A stretch of DNA of 64,000 bases from Aphelidium insulamus. Lineage: Eukaryota > Aphelidiomycota > Aphelidea > Aphelidiaceae. The stretch's first letter is position 1. Each line of letters starts with the position of its first letter. Location of the stretch: the NCBI GenBank assembly GCA_036784855.1, contig JAZDSV010000008.1, forward strand, positions 186,001 through 250,000. The letters run 5' to 3'. The notes under the pieces are model-generated. The model saw only the letters and a list, made by a program, of their open reading frames with translations. It was not told the DNA's origin and made no database searches. The translations under genes were made by a program, and so were the position numbers. Shown in pieces: positions 55,286 to 64,000 of this stretch.

Positions 55286-55551
55286 TGTTGATACGTCATC
55301 GCGTTCCGCCTTATCGCGACCCGCGCTTACGGTATATGGAGCGCTGCCAGGCTACCGCCTGACTACTTAAGGCACGCTCCGGCGAAACAAGTACCGTCGT
55401 GTTAGATTCTACTAGTTGCAGTGTGTCTGCGTCCTGTTGGTCTTGACACTACTAAAGAATCCACGCGACAGGTTTCGCGGGCACCGCATCGTTTAACAGA
55501 GCCAGTGTCGAGGTTGTTTGCACCCAACCCTCACTGTTGGTAAAAACTTTT
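55286..55551 (+). repeat. 3' LTR of gypsy copy 2
   Basis: Preceded by the polypurine tract AAGGAGGGGAG and followed by the target duplication AGCAC. Confidence 0.92.
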
Positions 55552-56117
55552 AGCACCCAGAAATCGTCCGGCTTGACTAGCAGTGCCAGCAACAACTTAA
55601 GGACCATGCGGAACTTCTCGGGGGTTCAGCTGAGTGTCATTGCTTCACAAAAAATTATGGCTGCTGTCTTCAGCAACGGATCTGCATATGCGTTTTCATC
55701 GCAGCCATTTTCGGACCAGAATTTGTCAACATACCTTGCGCTCCAACACCAGATAGTCTTAGAGCATCTCCACCGCTAGGTCTATTTCCCGTTCATTCTA
55801 TTTCAAACAGAAAAATAGAACAAAACCTGCTCCACCGCGCCGTTCTATTTGCTGTTGCTAACAGGCCGAATCTCGTTCTATTTTGTACCGAATAGAACGA
55901 GATCTATTTCGGCCTAGATTTAGTTCGGCCGAGCCCTGGCAGACTTGGACAACCTTGCGGCTTCTGTCAGCATTCAGCCAGTGTGGCAGCGACTCTCTTT
56001 TATCGTAGCGCATGAGACGGCTATGGCACTGGCCGAGCGGCAGTAATTGACTCACTTTAATAAAAATTCCTTTTTTTATTCCGACAATATTATTGTCGAT
56101 AAAAAAAATCGATTATA
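55552..56117. other. Intergenic with host open frame and an imperfect palindrome
   Basis: From 55557 a host frame runs to a TAG at 55777-55779 (QKSSGLTSSASNN...LALQHQIVLEHLHR), unrecognised. 55790-55925 is rich in GTTCTATTT and its complement AAATAGAAC. Within it 55870-55903 forms a 13-bp hairpin (ATCTCGTTCTATT/AATAGAACGAGAT, 8-nt loop), with outer arms AGGCCGA (55863-55869) and TCGGCCT (55909-55915). Confidence 0.6.
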
Positions 56118-57004
56118 ATGGCCAACACCGCCACGCAACCGCCAACAACGGGCCCGGCACCGATGCCCCGCAACGCTCAGTCCATTGCACTTCTACTGCA
56201 GTCCATGGGCGTTGAAGACTCTGACGGTCGCGTTATCCACCAGCTACTGGAGCTCACCTACCGTACGCTCCTCGTATACTACATACATACACAATATATC
56301 ATGTACTGCGTGGCAGGAACCGCCGCCGACTTGCTGGAGCAGGCGCAGGTCTATGCCGAGCACGCAAGCCGCTCCGATATCACTGTGGATGATGTCAAGC
56401 TGGCCGTGCAGACGCGGCACGGAGCCGAGTTTACTGGCCCGCCCACCCGTGAGGTATGTAGTGCTAGCCAATATACACTACATAAGTACATGCAACTCCA
56501 TATCGTCAGTGCGTCTACTTGTCTGTATAACTGCATGCTTGACATGTATATATTTGACGGTATACAGCTTATGGCCGAGATGGCCACCGAACGCAACGCC
56601 GAGCCACTGCCGATTATTGCGGAAAAGTTTGGCATCAGGTTGCCGCCCAGTCGACACTGTCTCACCCAGCCCAACTACCGCGTCCTGGGTGCCATCGGGG
56701 TACGTGTTACTTGATCAAATGCAATTGCACTACATAATCGGCTAATTGTCTCATGAAGGACCCGCGCAACAGTGCTCGCCGCTCCGACATTCGTGGCACC
56801 ACGCGCACTCTGATGAGCGGCGCAGTGACATCCACTGGCTCCAGCCCCAGCGCGATGAATGTCGATGTCCCGGCTACCACGCCACGCCAGGCTGCCGGCA
56901 GTACTATTCGGCTACAGCCACTGCCGTCAACTGCCAACGCTGCCCATGTTGTGGCCTCGGCAAGTGCCGCTGCTGTCACCGAAGAGGATGACAACTATGA
57001 CTAA
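56118..57004 (+). CDS. TAF9: TFIID/SAGA subunit TAF9
   Basis: Histone-fold subunit of TFIID and SAGA that pairs with TAF6. Exons 56118-56262, 56317-56453, 56568-56699 and 56759-57004 join in phase to 219 aa. Motifs: PRNAQSIALLLQSMGVEDSDGRVIHQLLELTYR, TAADLLEQAQVYAEHASRSDITVDDVKLAVQTR, then the TAF9 conserved C-terminal signature with MATERNAEPLPIIAEKFGIRLPPSRHCLTQPNYRVLG. The tail is Ser/Ala/Thr-rich and ends EEDDNYD. The first intron is open in frame, so a naive translation includes an insertion inside the histone fold. Confidence 0.95.
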
Positions 57005-57107
57005 ATAGGATTTGTGTTCAGTTAAATATTCTATCCATATCTTTAGTGTGTCGGTTGTATGTATGTGTCTCACTGAGCCTCAAGTGTGGTATGTGTCCAA
57101 CTGAGCG

Positions 57108-59658
57108 TCAATTGTTGTGCCATGCCTCGCGCTTCACAACCAAATAATATAGCAATGCACCGGCAGAGAATATATCTCCGCAAAATGCTTCTTCCATGGT
57201 GGTCGCCGTCGTTTTACCAGCTCGGAAGAGCTGAATAATCTCGGGCGCCGAGTACGAGATGGTCAGGCCGTTGATGTTGGCCACGTGGAATCCCTGCACC
57301 ATTTGTGCGTTCTGCGAGAATATGTTTGCAATGCCGAAATCGCCCAGCACGCACACGGCGCTCCCGTCCGCGTCCATGTCAATGAACACATTGTCCGCCT
57401 TGATGTCGCGGTGTGCCACGCATTTGCCGTGCATAAAGTCAAGGGCGCCGAAAATGTCGGCGGCAAATAACAGCATCTGTGCCTTGGTTGCCAGATGGCC
57501 GGAGCCAACAAACGAGCGCAATGTTCCCAGCTGATAGTACTTCATCAGTATGGCCAGCGGTTCTTCGCACCAGCCCAGGATCTGTGAGATGTTTCGGTGT
57601 CGGCCCAGGTAGTGCATCACCGCGATCTCCTGGTCAAACGACTGGGACAGTTTCATTGACACTGCGGAGCGGGACGGAGCAACGATTTTCACCACAATAA
57701 CTCCGTCGCCTTGTGAACTCAATTTTGAGGAGAATCCGTGGCCCAGGTACACATCTCCGCCACCGCCTTTCGCCAGCGGTTTCTCCCACCGAAAATCCTT
57801 GCCGGCCTCGACTTGCAGGAATCCAGGCACAGCGTACTCTGTTGCGTTCGATAGCATGGTGGTTTCCGCCCGTTGTTCCGTCATGATAAAAGTGGAAGTA
57901 GGTCGGCTGGCCGAGGTGGAAACCGGCCGGCTTGGCGCCACTGATACAGGCCGGCTGGACAGCACAGACATTCCAATATTTGCCGTCTCGTCTGCCAGCA
58001 AGCCGGTTTTACGCGCAGCTTTGCCACGTTGTGACTTGCGCGCAGCCGTCGTTTGGTACACCTTAATGATGATGACACCCATCAGTATGGAGAAGGCCGA
58101 CACGGCTGCCGTAAATATCAAGATGGTGTTGATACCAATTCCCACGCCCAGGCCGGAAGCATCTGCCGCGTTGCCGAGGGTCGCGGTTGGCCGGTTGGTG
58201 TCGAGTTCGGCGGGGGTATTACTACTGCCTGTCACGGTGGACACCACTGTCACGGGACACTGTGGACTGCCGGATCCGTCGGTGCACGGCCGGCATTCTT
58301 CGCTGCCCACTGTATCCTTGTAGGTTCCCGCGGCACACGGAACACAGGTCAACGCACTCGACGACGGTGTGTAGCCGGCCACGCATGCAATAACCGTGGC
58401 GGAACACGTGGCATTTGCAGGGCACTGAATGCACGGCGTGTTGCCCACACTGAGCTTCACTCTGCCAGCGGCGCATTGCCCGCACGCAACTCCATTCCAC
58501 TCGAACCCGGGCAGGCAGAGGCAGCCGTCCGCAGACAGTGTCCCGTTCGTGGTCGTGAGCGATCCAGCGTGACAGTCTGTGCAGCTGACGTTGCCGGCCG
58601 ACACTTTGTACGTTCCGATGGGGCACGGCGTGCATGTGGCGCTGTAGCTGTTTGTCGCATAGCCAGCGGGGCACACGCACATGTCGGCACTCACGGCGCC
58701 CGTGGATGCGGTTGTCAGACCCGTGGCGCACTGGCTGCATGTCTCGTTGCCATGTCGCAGCTTGAACGTGCCACTGGCACACTCATCGCACCCCGCGCCA
58801 TCCGCAGAGAGCTGATGACCAGCCGGGCAGACGAACGACGTTCCGTTGCACACTGCATATCTCGGACACGGCAGACACATGGTGTTGCCTACATCCGGTG
58901 CATAGGTGTCCGAGGTGCACTGTGCGCACGCCGTTCCATTCCACGCATAGCCCTGCACGCACAGACAACTGGCTGTCGAATTCGCGCCGACCGTCAGTGT
59001 AGTAGCCGCAGCCGGGCACGCTGTACACTGTCCATTGCCAGTCGTGTTCTTGAACCAGCCCTGCGCACACGGCACACACGAGTGCCCGTCAGCGGCGATA
59101 GTGTAACCAGCGCTGCACGCAAAGGCCGCGGTGGTGCACGATGTATACGCCGCTGTCAGACAGGAAGTGCACGTGCCATCCGAGACACCGAGCTTGAATG
59201 CGCCAGCGGCGCACGGACTGCACACGCCGCCGATCCGTTCGTACCCCGCGGCACATATGCAGCCGGACGACCGCGTCGAAATGGTAGTGGAGCCGGCGGG
59301 GCACACGGAGCAGCCGTCATTACCCACATGGTCCTTGTATCGTCCCACGGGACAGTCATAGCACGCCAGACCGTTACTGTTCAGATAGGTGCCGACGCCG
59401 CACGGACTGGTGTCGACGGTTGTCTTGCACAGCGATGCCGGCTTTGGCGTGAATGTCGCCGGGTTGAACGCGTACCGAAAGTACATGGTTGTGCGGGTGG
59501 CGTTGGTGGTGGCGTTGCAGTTTGGGTAGCCGACCAGCTGCGCACATGCACCCAATTCGGACACGTACGGCTGCACATACACGTAGTCCACCACCTGGTC
59601 GGGGCAGTTGTTGGCTGTACATGGACGTTGTTAGATACATAGAAATATACGTTGTTAG

Positions 59659-59693
<35 letters not shown>

Positions 59694-60869
59694 GCATACA
59701 TCTTCACAGGCACCACCACAGATATCATACACTATATATTCAATATCAGACTTACAGTCATTTAAATCGGCCCAGCCAGTAGTGTCGTAGTTGTAGTCCC
59801 AGTTCCAGCCGTCGCGAATGAGTGACGGATTATCAGTGGCCTTCCAGCCCACCAGATCGCCTGTAGTAGTCACCACCATGGAATCAAGCGTTATGGCCGC
59901 CGTCATTGAGCGGCCCGCGTTGTCATTGATGACTTTTGCCGCAAACACCACCGGCGTATTGTCAATGTCCACCTTGTAATTGGCCAGCCGCGCTCTGTTG
60001 ACGGGCACCAGGGTCTCTACAGTGCATGAACCGTTGCGTACCTTCCATCCTTACACTGCAAATAGACTTTAACGCCTACCTGTCTGACTGATGACGGTGT
60101 AGTTGGCAATGTAGGCCGTGTACTCTTGATCAGCACTCATGCGCACATGTAAACCGCGCGGCCTGGTTCGATTGCCCAGCGCGTACTGGAATATCGGAAA
60201 GAACTTGTCCATATCGTACAGCGCCGGATTGTTGACGGTGTACGGACACGTGGTCACTCCGGTGGCATTAGCGTTGTAGGTGACGCGCACAAAGTACGTC
60301 TGTGGTGTGGTGGGATTGTCACAGTTGCCGCCGGGGGCGATCCAGCGCGGCACGGGCGCCGACTTGTTGTAATTCGTGACAAAATCCACGTAGGACTGGT
60401 TGAATGCGTTGGCGGTGACGGGCGGCGCGCTGCAATTCAATGCGGGCAGCCAGTCGGGACCTGGGACATAGGTGATTGCACCGGCCGCAACGATCGAGGT
60501 GGACGAAGTGGTGGTTATTATCCATCCCGGCTGTCCCGTCTGGGTCAACAGCTGGCCGTTGTAGTAGATGGCGGCCATGAGTCCGGTGCCCTGCCCAGAC
60601 AAACTCTTGACGCGGAATACGGCCGTGGTGTTGGCCGGCGACATGTATTGCGTAAAGTTGTGCATACGATCGGCGGCCGTGCTGGGAATCTTGTCCTGCG
60701 CGAGCAAACTGTTGTCTGCGTACTGGGGGCCCATCGCTTTGACGTTGTTGTTGGAGCCGAACCACTCGTCCATCACGGCCAGCCGTACTTCCAGTGGTAG
60801 GCCGCACAGCGCTGACACACTCTTACTTAGCAGGGCCACAATAACACACAACAACCACTTGGTCGACAT
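57108..60869 (-). CDS. Receptor-like kinase with GCC2/GCC3 (ephrin-receptor-like) repeats
   Basis: Exons 60869-60080, 60049-59756 and 59614-57108 join to 1196 aa. Signal peptide MSTKWLLCVIVALLSKSVSA, an unrecognised N-glycosylated ectodomain of about 400 residues (CGLPLEVRLAVMDEWFG ...), then about ten Cys-rich repeats of the GCC2/GCC3 type (CPVGRYKDHVGNDGCSVCPAGS, CAAGAFKLGVSDGTCTSC). One membrane span (INTILIFTAAVSAFSILMGVIII), a juxtamembrane TEYAVPGFLQVEAGKDF like that of the Kelch kinases, and a TKL-like kinase (AKGGGGDVYLG, IVVKIVA, FDQEIAVMHYLG, HRDIKADN, DFG, YSAPEI). HRD is intact here. The frame stops about 20 residues after GDIFSAG, again lacking C-lobe helices G-I. The intron 1 acceptor is GTAAG|GATGG, because the nearer GCAG would create a stop. 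Confidence 0.88.
59663..59692. repeat. (TA)n microsatellite in receptor-kinase intron 2
   Basis: About 15 TA units in the 141-nt intron 59615-59755. Confidence 0.9.
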
Positions 60870-61173
60870 GGGAGGGGGTGTACTGTACACAAGTGAACAG
60901 TTACAATGTATGTATGTGTATGTATGTGGTAGCAAACAGTGAATAGCGCACAAGTGGTACACAGTGCTAACAAAAGCGTTTCCATGGCAATGTACTTTCT
61001 GAAGTTGAAACGGGTTGGAATGGCTTGTATACTTGTACTATGTATACACATATAAATATGTACTTGGAAAGCGTTCACCATCCATGTACATATGCACAAT
61101 GTGGGAGAAGGCATCGTTGGAATACACCTACAATTTAATTCAGACAGACACTGGAAACTCTGCACACTCATCC

Positions 61174-61792
61174 ATGGACCTGTTCCTGGTGCTGAATGGC
61201 GCCACGGGCCAACCGCGTCTGTCACGCTACTTTGCCGAACCCCTCAAGCAGCTGTCGGCCGCGGAACGCCGTGACACCGAGGCCGATATATGCCGCGCGA
61301 TTATGCGTCGCAATGATTCCATGTGCGCGGTGGTACGGTGGCGCCGTGGCCGACTGGTGTACCGACGCTACGCCCAGCTGTTCTTTGTGTGCGGTCTGCA
61401 GGTGGTGGCGGCCAGGGACGGTAGTGGACCAACTGTGGACCACGGCGGCGATGTATGCCTGATGATCACTTTATATATATATATACTATAAGTTGATTAT
61501 GTAGAGTGCCGACTTGGCGTGGCTAGAGTGGCTGCAGCTGTATGTGGAGACAGCGTCGCGGATGCTGGCACCCGGCACAGTGCGCGAGGTGGATGTAGGT
61601 CCAGTACCTGATATACTAAATGTATACTGGAGAGTAATTGCGCGATAGTTGCTGTTTGATATGCCGCGAATGCTGGCCCTGCTGGATGTCATGGTGCCGA
61701 TGGGTCGCTGGGCGCTGACAGATGCCGAGAGCTGTGTGCGCCATGTAGACCAGATATTTGCTGCCACCACCGCCACTACAACGGCAATATAA
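61174..61792 (+). CDS. AP (clathrin adaptor) complex sigma subunit
   Basis: Small chain of a heterotetrameric adaptor complex in vesicle coats. Exons 61174-61452, 61505-61594 and 61649-61792 give 170 aa. The longin-like fold signature is clear: LFLVLNGATGQPRLSRYF, ICRAIMRRNDSMCAVVRWRRGRLVYRRYAQLFFVCGL, then WLEWLQLYVETASRML, VREVDLLFDMPRMLALLDVMV. It is slightly longer than AP-1/2 sigma and more diverged than usual (for example VVRWRRGR in place of the common FL...). I cannot tell AP-1, AP-3 and AP-4 apart by eye. Intron 1 carries a TA run. Confidence 0.82.
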
Positions 61793-62160
61793 ATAGTTGG
61801 CAAATTGTGTAGATCCGTGCGATGTGACAGTGTGGTATAGAGTTCATGCATAAGTGATAAGCAGCTTGATACTCTCCGATAGCTACAACATGCACAATAG
61901 AACTGTGAGTGTGTAAATAAATATATCTTGGATATATGTATATCGGTATATGTATTCACACAACTTATCTAACTATGCAGCACGATATATAACTTGCCCA
62001 CATGTACGCTACGTATATGACGTGCACGCCGGCAATACACCTTCATATCCATTACATTCGTTTAACTTCTTCTACAGTGAGTGACAAAGGTGGAGAAGGC
62101 CGAGCAGCGCGTTCCTACTCTGCTTGCCTCCATACATACATACTTGACACTGACACTAAT

Positions 62161-63627
62161 ATGAGCGCCGTGTCGGGCGGCAGCGGCAGCGGCACACGGC
62201 AGCCATCGTCGTCAGAGGCACAACACTCACCGCACTACCACCACGACACTCTGCGGCCGCCACACTGGCGGGACCCATCTACCCTGGCCTCGCCCGTCTA
62301 CCTGCACTGTCGCGAGTTTGCCGAGTGGTGCGACGCCGCCCTGTGCGAACAGTCTGCCGTGCATCAGCCACAGCAACAACGGTACTCGGGCACCGCACGC
62401 ACCGAAGTGCTGCGAACAGTACTGTCATCGCTGGCCACCATGGCGGCGGTGTGTGCGTACTGTGTGTGCGGCCGCGGTGCCGACAGCGAGATCGAGCTGG
62501 CCTTCCTGCTCGGCGACACGGTGGCTGGTGCCGACAGCGAGGACACTGCCACTGCCAGCAGCAGGGAACAGCAGCGCCGTGCTTCCGACGGTCTGGCGGC
62601 ACTCGGCGGCCGTCTGCTGGCCGACATTGTCAACTCGGCCGACGATCCGTCCGTGCTGCTGTCGCGGCGGTCCTATGCCAACGTCAAGCACGCAGTGTTC
62701 ATGTGCCGCCGTCTGCTGCTCGTCATGCAGAGCCAGGGTATGGAGGGCGTGGGCAGCATGGACATCCGGCTGGCCAAACGGCACTGCATGGCGTGGTATT
62801 CCGCGGCGCTGGCCATGAAGGAGGCGGCGTTTGAACTGGGCGCCGCGCCACTCGCACCGCACCCCAGCAGATCACATGCCGTCGCCACGCCGCTGTCTGC
62901 GGTGTCGGTGATGCACAGTCACGCCAGAAATATCTCTGGCACCACCACACTGTCGGAATCGAGTTCCGCGGGGTCTACCACTGCGTCCGCCCTGGCTCAC
63001 GGAGGCACCGCCGACTCTTGGTCATCACTGAGCGGAGTGCCGCGCGGTCCGCACAGCAACAGTGGCAGCTCGGTGGGCGGTGCTGGCAGATACTCCACGA
63101 CACGCACGCCCGATGCGGCGGTGCTCACTCTCGCGGAACAGAGTATCGCGGCCGCCACCCAGGTCCTCACTGAGTTGGACACAATGTTCCGCGCGTACAC
63201 GGACGCCACTGGCACTCTGCTCGCGGACACCGGCGACCAGATGAACCTGCGTGAGCCGATGCGCCAACACCGCGAAGCCACCGAAACCACACAGCTATTT
63301 GCGCAGCAACTGTCACGTATAAAGTCCCAGTTATTGTCGCGCGGCGGTGGCATCGCCGTGGACCCGGGCACCGTGCGCGCGTTCTGGCAAGAGTCCGGTG
63401 CGTTCGTGGGCGCCATTGCCCGGCTTGGATCTGCGTCCAGAGTGCTGGTCAAGGACAAGACCATGACAAGGTCGGCGGCCAAGGGCATGCAGCATCTCAC
63501 GCGGCTCACTCGCAACTACGCCATGACTGTCAGTGCGCACCATTCCACTAATGCTGGTAATGGTGGTTCTGTGCGTGGCGTCGCGGTTACACGGTCAGCC
63601 AGTGACAGGGCAGCATCCACACTATAA
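62161..63627 (+). CDS. Hypothetical Ser/Ala-rich helical protein
   Basis: Not recognised. 488 aa without introns from ATG 62161; the frame is open further upstream to 62002 but that leader is low complexity. The N-terminal 240 residues are helical (PVYLHCREFAEWCDAALCEQ, LRTVLSSLATMAAVCAYC, RLLADIVNSADDPSVLLSRRSYANVKHAVFMCRRLLLVMQS). A Ser/Gly-rich linker follows. The C-terminal helical part holds LTLAEQSIAAATQVLTELDTMFRAYTDATG and TVRAFWQESGAFVGAIARLGSASRVLVKDKTMTRSAAKGMQHLTRLTRNYAMTVS. No membrane segment or known catalytic motif is seen. A scaffold or polarity protein is possible but this is a guess. Confidence 0.7.
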   Translation: MSAVSGGSGSGTRQPSSSEAQHSPHYHHDTLRPPHWRDPSTLASPVYLHCREFAEWCDAALCEQSAVHQPQQQRYSGTARTEVLRTVLSSLATMAAVCAYCVCGRGADSEIELAFLLGDTVAGADSEDTATASSREQQRRASDGLAALGGRLLADIVNSADDPSVLLSRRSYANVKHAVFMCRRLLLVMQSQGMEGVGSMDIRLAKRHCMAWYSAALAMKEAAFELGAAPLAPHPSRSHAVATPLSAVSVMHSHARNISGTTTLSESSSAGSTTASALAHGGTADSWSSLSGVPRGPHSNSGSSVGGAGRYSTTRTPDAAVLTLAEQSIAAATQVLTELDTMFRAYTDATGTLLADTGDQMNLREPMRQHREATETTQLFAQQLSRIKSQLLSRGGGIAVDPGTVRAFWQESGAFVGAIARLGSASRVLVKDKTMTRSAAKGMQHLTRLTRNYAMTVSAHHSTNAGNGGSVRGVAVTRSASDRAASTL

Positions 63628-64000
63628 ATTTGTTTCGTTGCAGTTCGTTATTCTAGTATTCAGTATTCCTGTTTCGTGCTTGCCCTGAGACCAGAAAAAT
63701 GATGGCGCGTTGCAGAATGGTTAGCCTGCGATCCTTTCAACCTCCTGATCGCGCGTTAACAGAGCTGGCCTCCGACCACCTCGAAATTCAGGCGGCCTTT
63801 ACCTTGAGAAAAACGTCGGAGATTAAAGCAACATGCTCCTTACGGGGATCCAGTTTAGTCTATATGATTTCACGTCATCTTGTACTTCGGTACACCAGCC
63901 TTTCATGATGAGATGTAAAAAATGATTTTTATCTCCAAGCAACTTAAACCATCAAAACTACACAGAAATCTTCCATAGTCTTTTCTGCATGTATTTGCGG
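63628..64000. other. Right edge, no gene seen
   Basis: A short frame at 63699-63908 has no recognisable content. No tRNA or repeat identified. Confidence 0.4.

Larger units (their letters stand above)
50527..55551 (+). mobile_element. Ty3/gypsy LTR retrotransposon, copy 2 (broken)
   Basis: Fossil of the same Ty3/gypsy family as 13880-17997, 5.0 kb, flanked by the target duplication AGCAC (50522-50526 and 55552-55556). LTRs 50527-50787 and 55286-55551. Internal parts in order: gag-like region with a CCHC zinc knuckle (CFNCGEKGHIVSQC), aspartic protease-like DSGADFSVV, reverse transcriptase (YLDDIAVHSE), RNase H (STDASNSAVGG), integrase zinc-binding and core domains, and a polypurine tract before the 3' LTR. 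Full length in layout but with several coding interruptions, so it is not intact. The LTRs differ at only a few sites, which suggests a recent insertion. Confidence 0.95.

Noticed and set aside
58053-59642. 529-residue plus-strand open frame
   Set aside because: Antisense to the Cys-rich repeats of the receptor kinase. Its Arg/Gly/His-rich translation is the usual mirror of a repetitive GC-rich gene, and it shows no domain.

Overview
This is a gene-dense window from a fungal nuclear genome. Ste12, a CDC24-type RhoGEF with a PB1 tail, a class IV-like chitin synthase with a DEK_C tail, HFI1/ADA1 and many 40-70 nt GT-AG introns point to a fungus. The single-pass receptor-like kinases with Kelch or GCC2/GCC3-type ectodomains are not typical of Dikarya, so I infer an early-diverging lineage. 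The exact taxon cannot be fixed from the window alone. Region 1 (1-21.6 kb, accessory): five Kelch-repeat receptor-like kinase genes or gene remnants lie on the minus strand: one cut by the left edge, one decayed (2307-5223), one diverged (5741-8766) and a young tandem pair (9920-12845 and 18250-21150). A divergent gene for a small secreted eight-cysteine protein (1611-2213) sits beside the first. A LINE 3' fragment lies at about 9.1-9.8 kb. Between the tandem pair is a terminal-inverted-repeat DNA element (13070-18077), itself interrupted by a broken Ty3/gypsy LTR element (13880-17997). Region 2 (21.6-37.7 kb, housekeeping and polarity): CDC24, a small cysteine-rich secreted protein, NSE1 (SMC5/6), HFI1/ADA1 (SAGA), a phosducin-like protein, a chitin-synthase-like protein whose catalytic motifs are altered, class 2 dihydroorotate dehydrogenase and STE12. 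Region 3 (37.9-43.2 kb): two paralogous signal peptide-BTB/T1-ankyrin genes, the second broken by two frameshifts, separated by an intergenic stretch that carries an inverted copy of the segment upstream of the first Kelch gene. Region 4 (43.2-50.2 kb): ubinuclein/HPC2, carnosine N-methyltransferase, tRNA-Ala(CGC), GMF/AIM7, mitochondrial uS13, a hypothetical acidic protein and a second eight-cysteine secreted protein. Region 5 (50.5-55.6 kb): a second, longer but also broken Ty3/gypsy copy of the same family with a clean 5-bp target duplication. Region 6 (56.1-64 kb): TAF9, a GCC2/GCC3-type receptor-like kinase, an AP-complex sigma subunit and a hypothetical protein. The most novel content is the receptor-like kinase family. 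Its members share a juxtamembrane motif and end abruptly after the kinase F-helix region, and three Kelch members have HYD in place of HRD. A new eight-cysteine secreted family is present twice in the window. A ligand-receptor relation between the two families is speculation; only the divergent neighbourhood at 1.2-1.6 kb hints at it.
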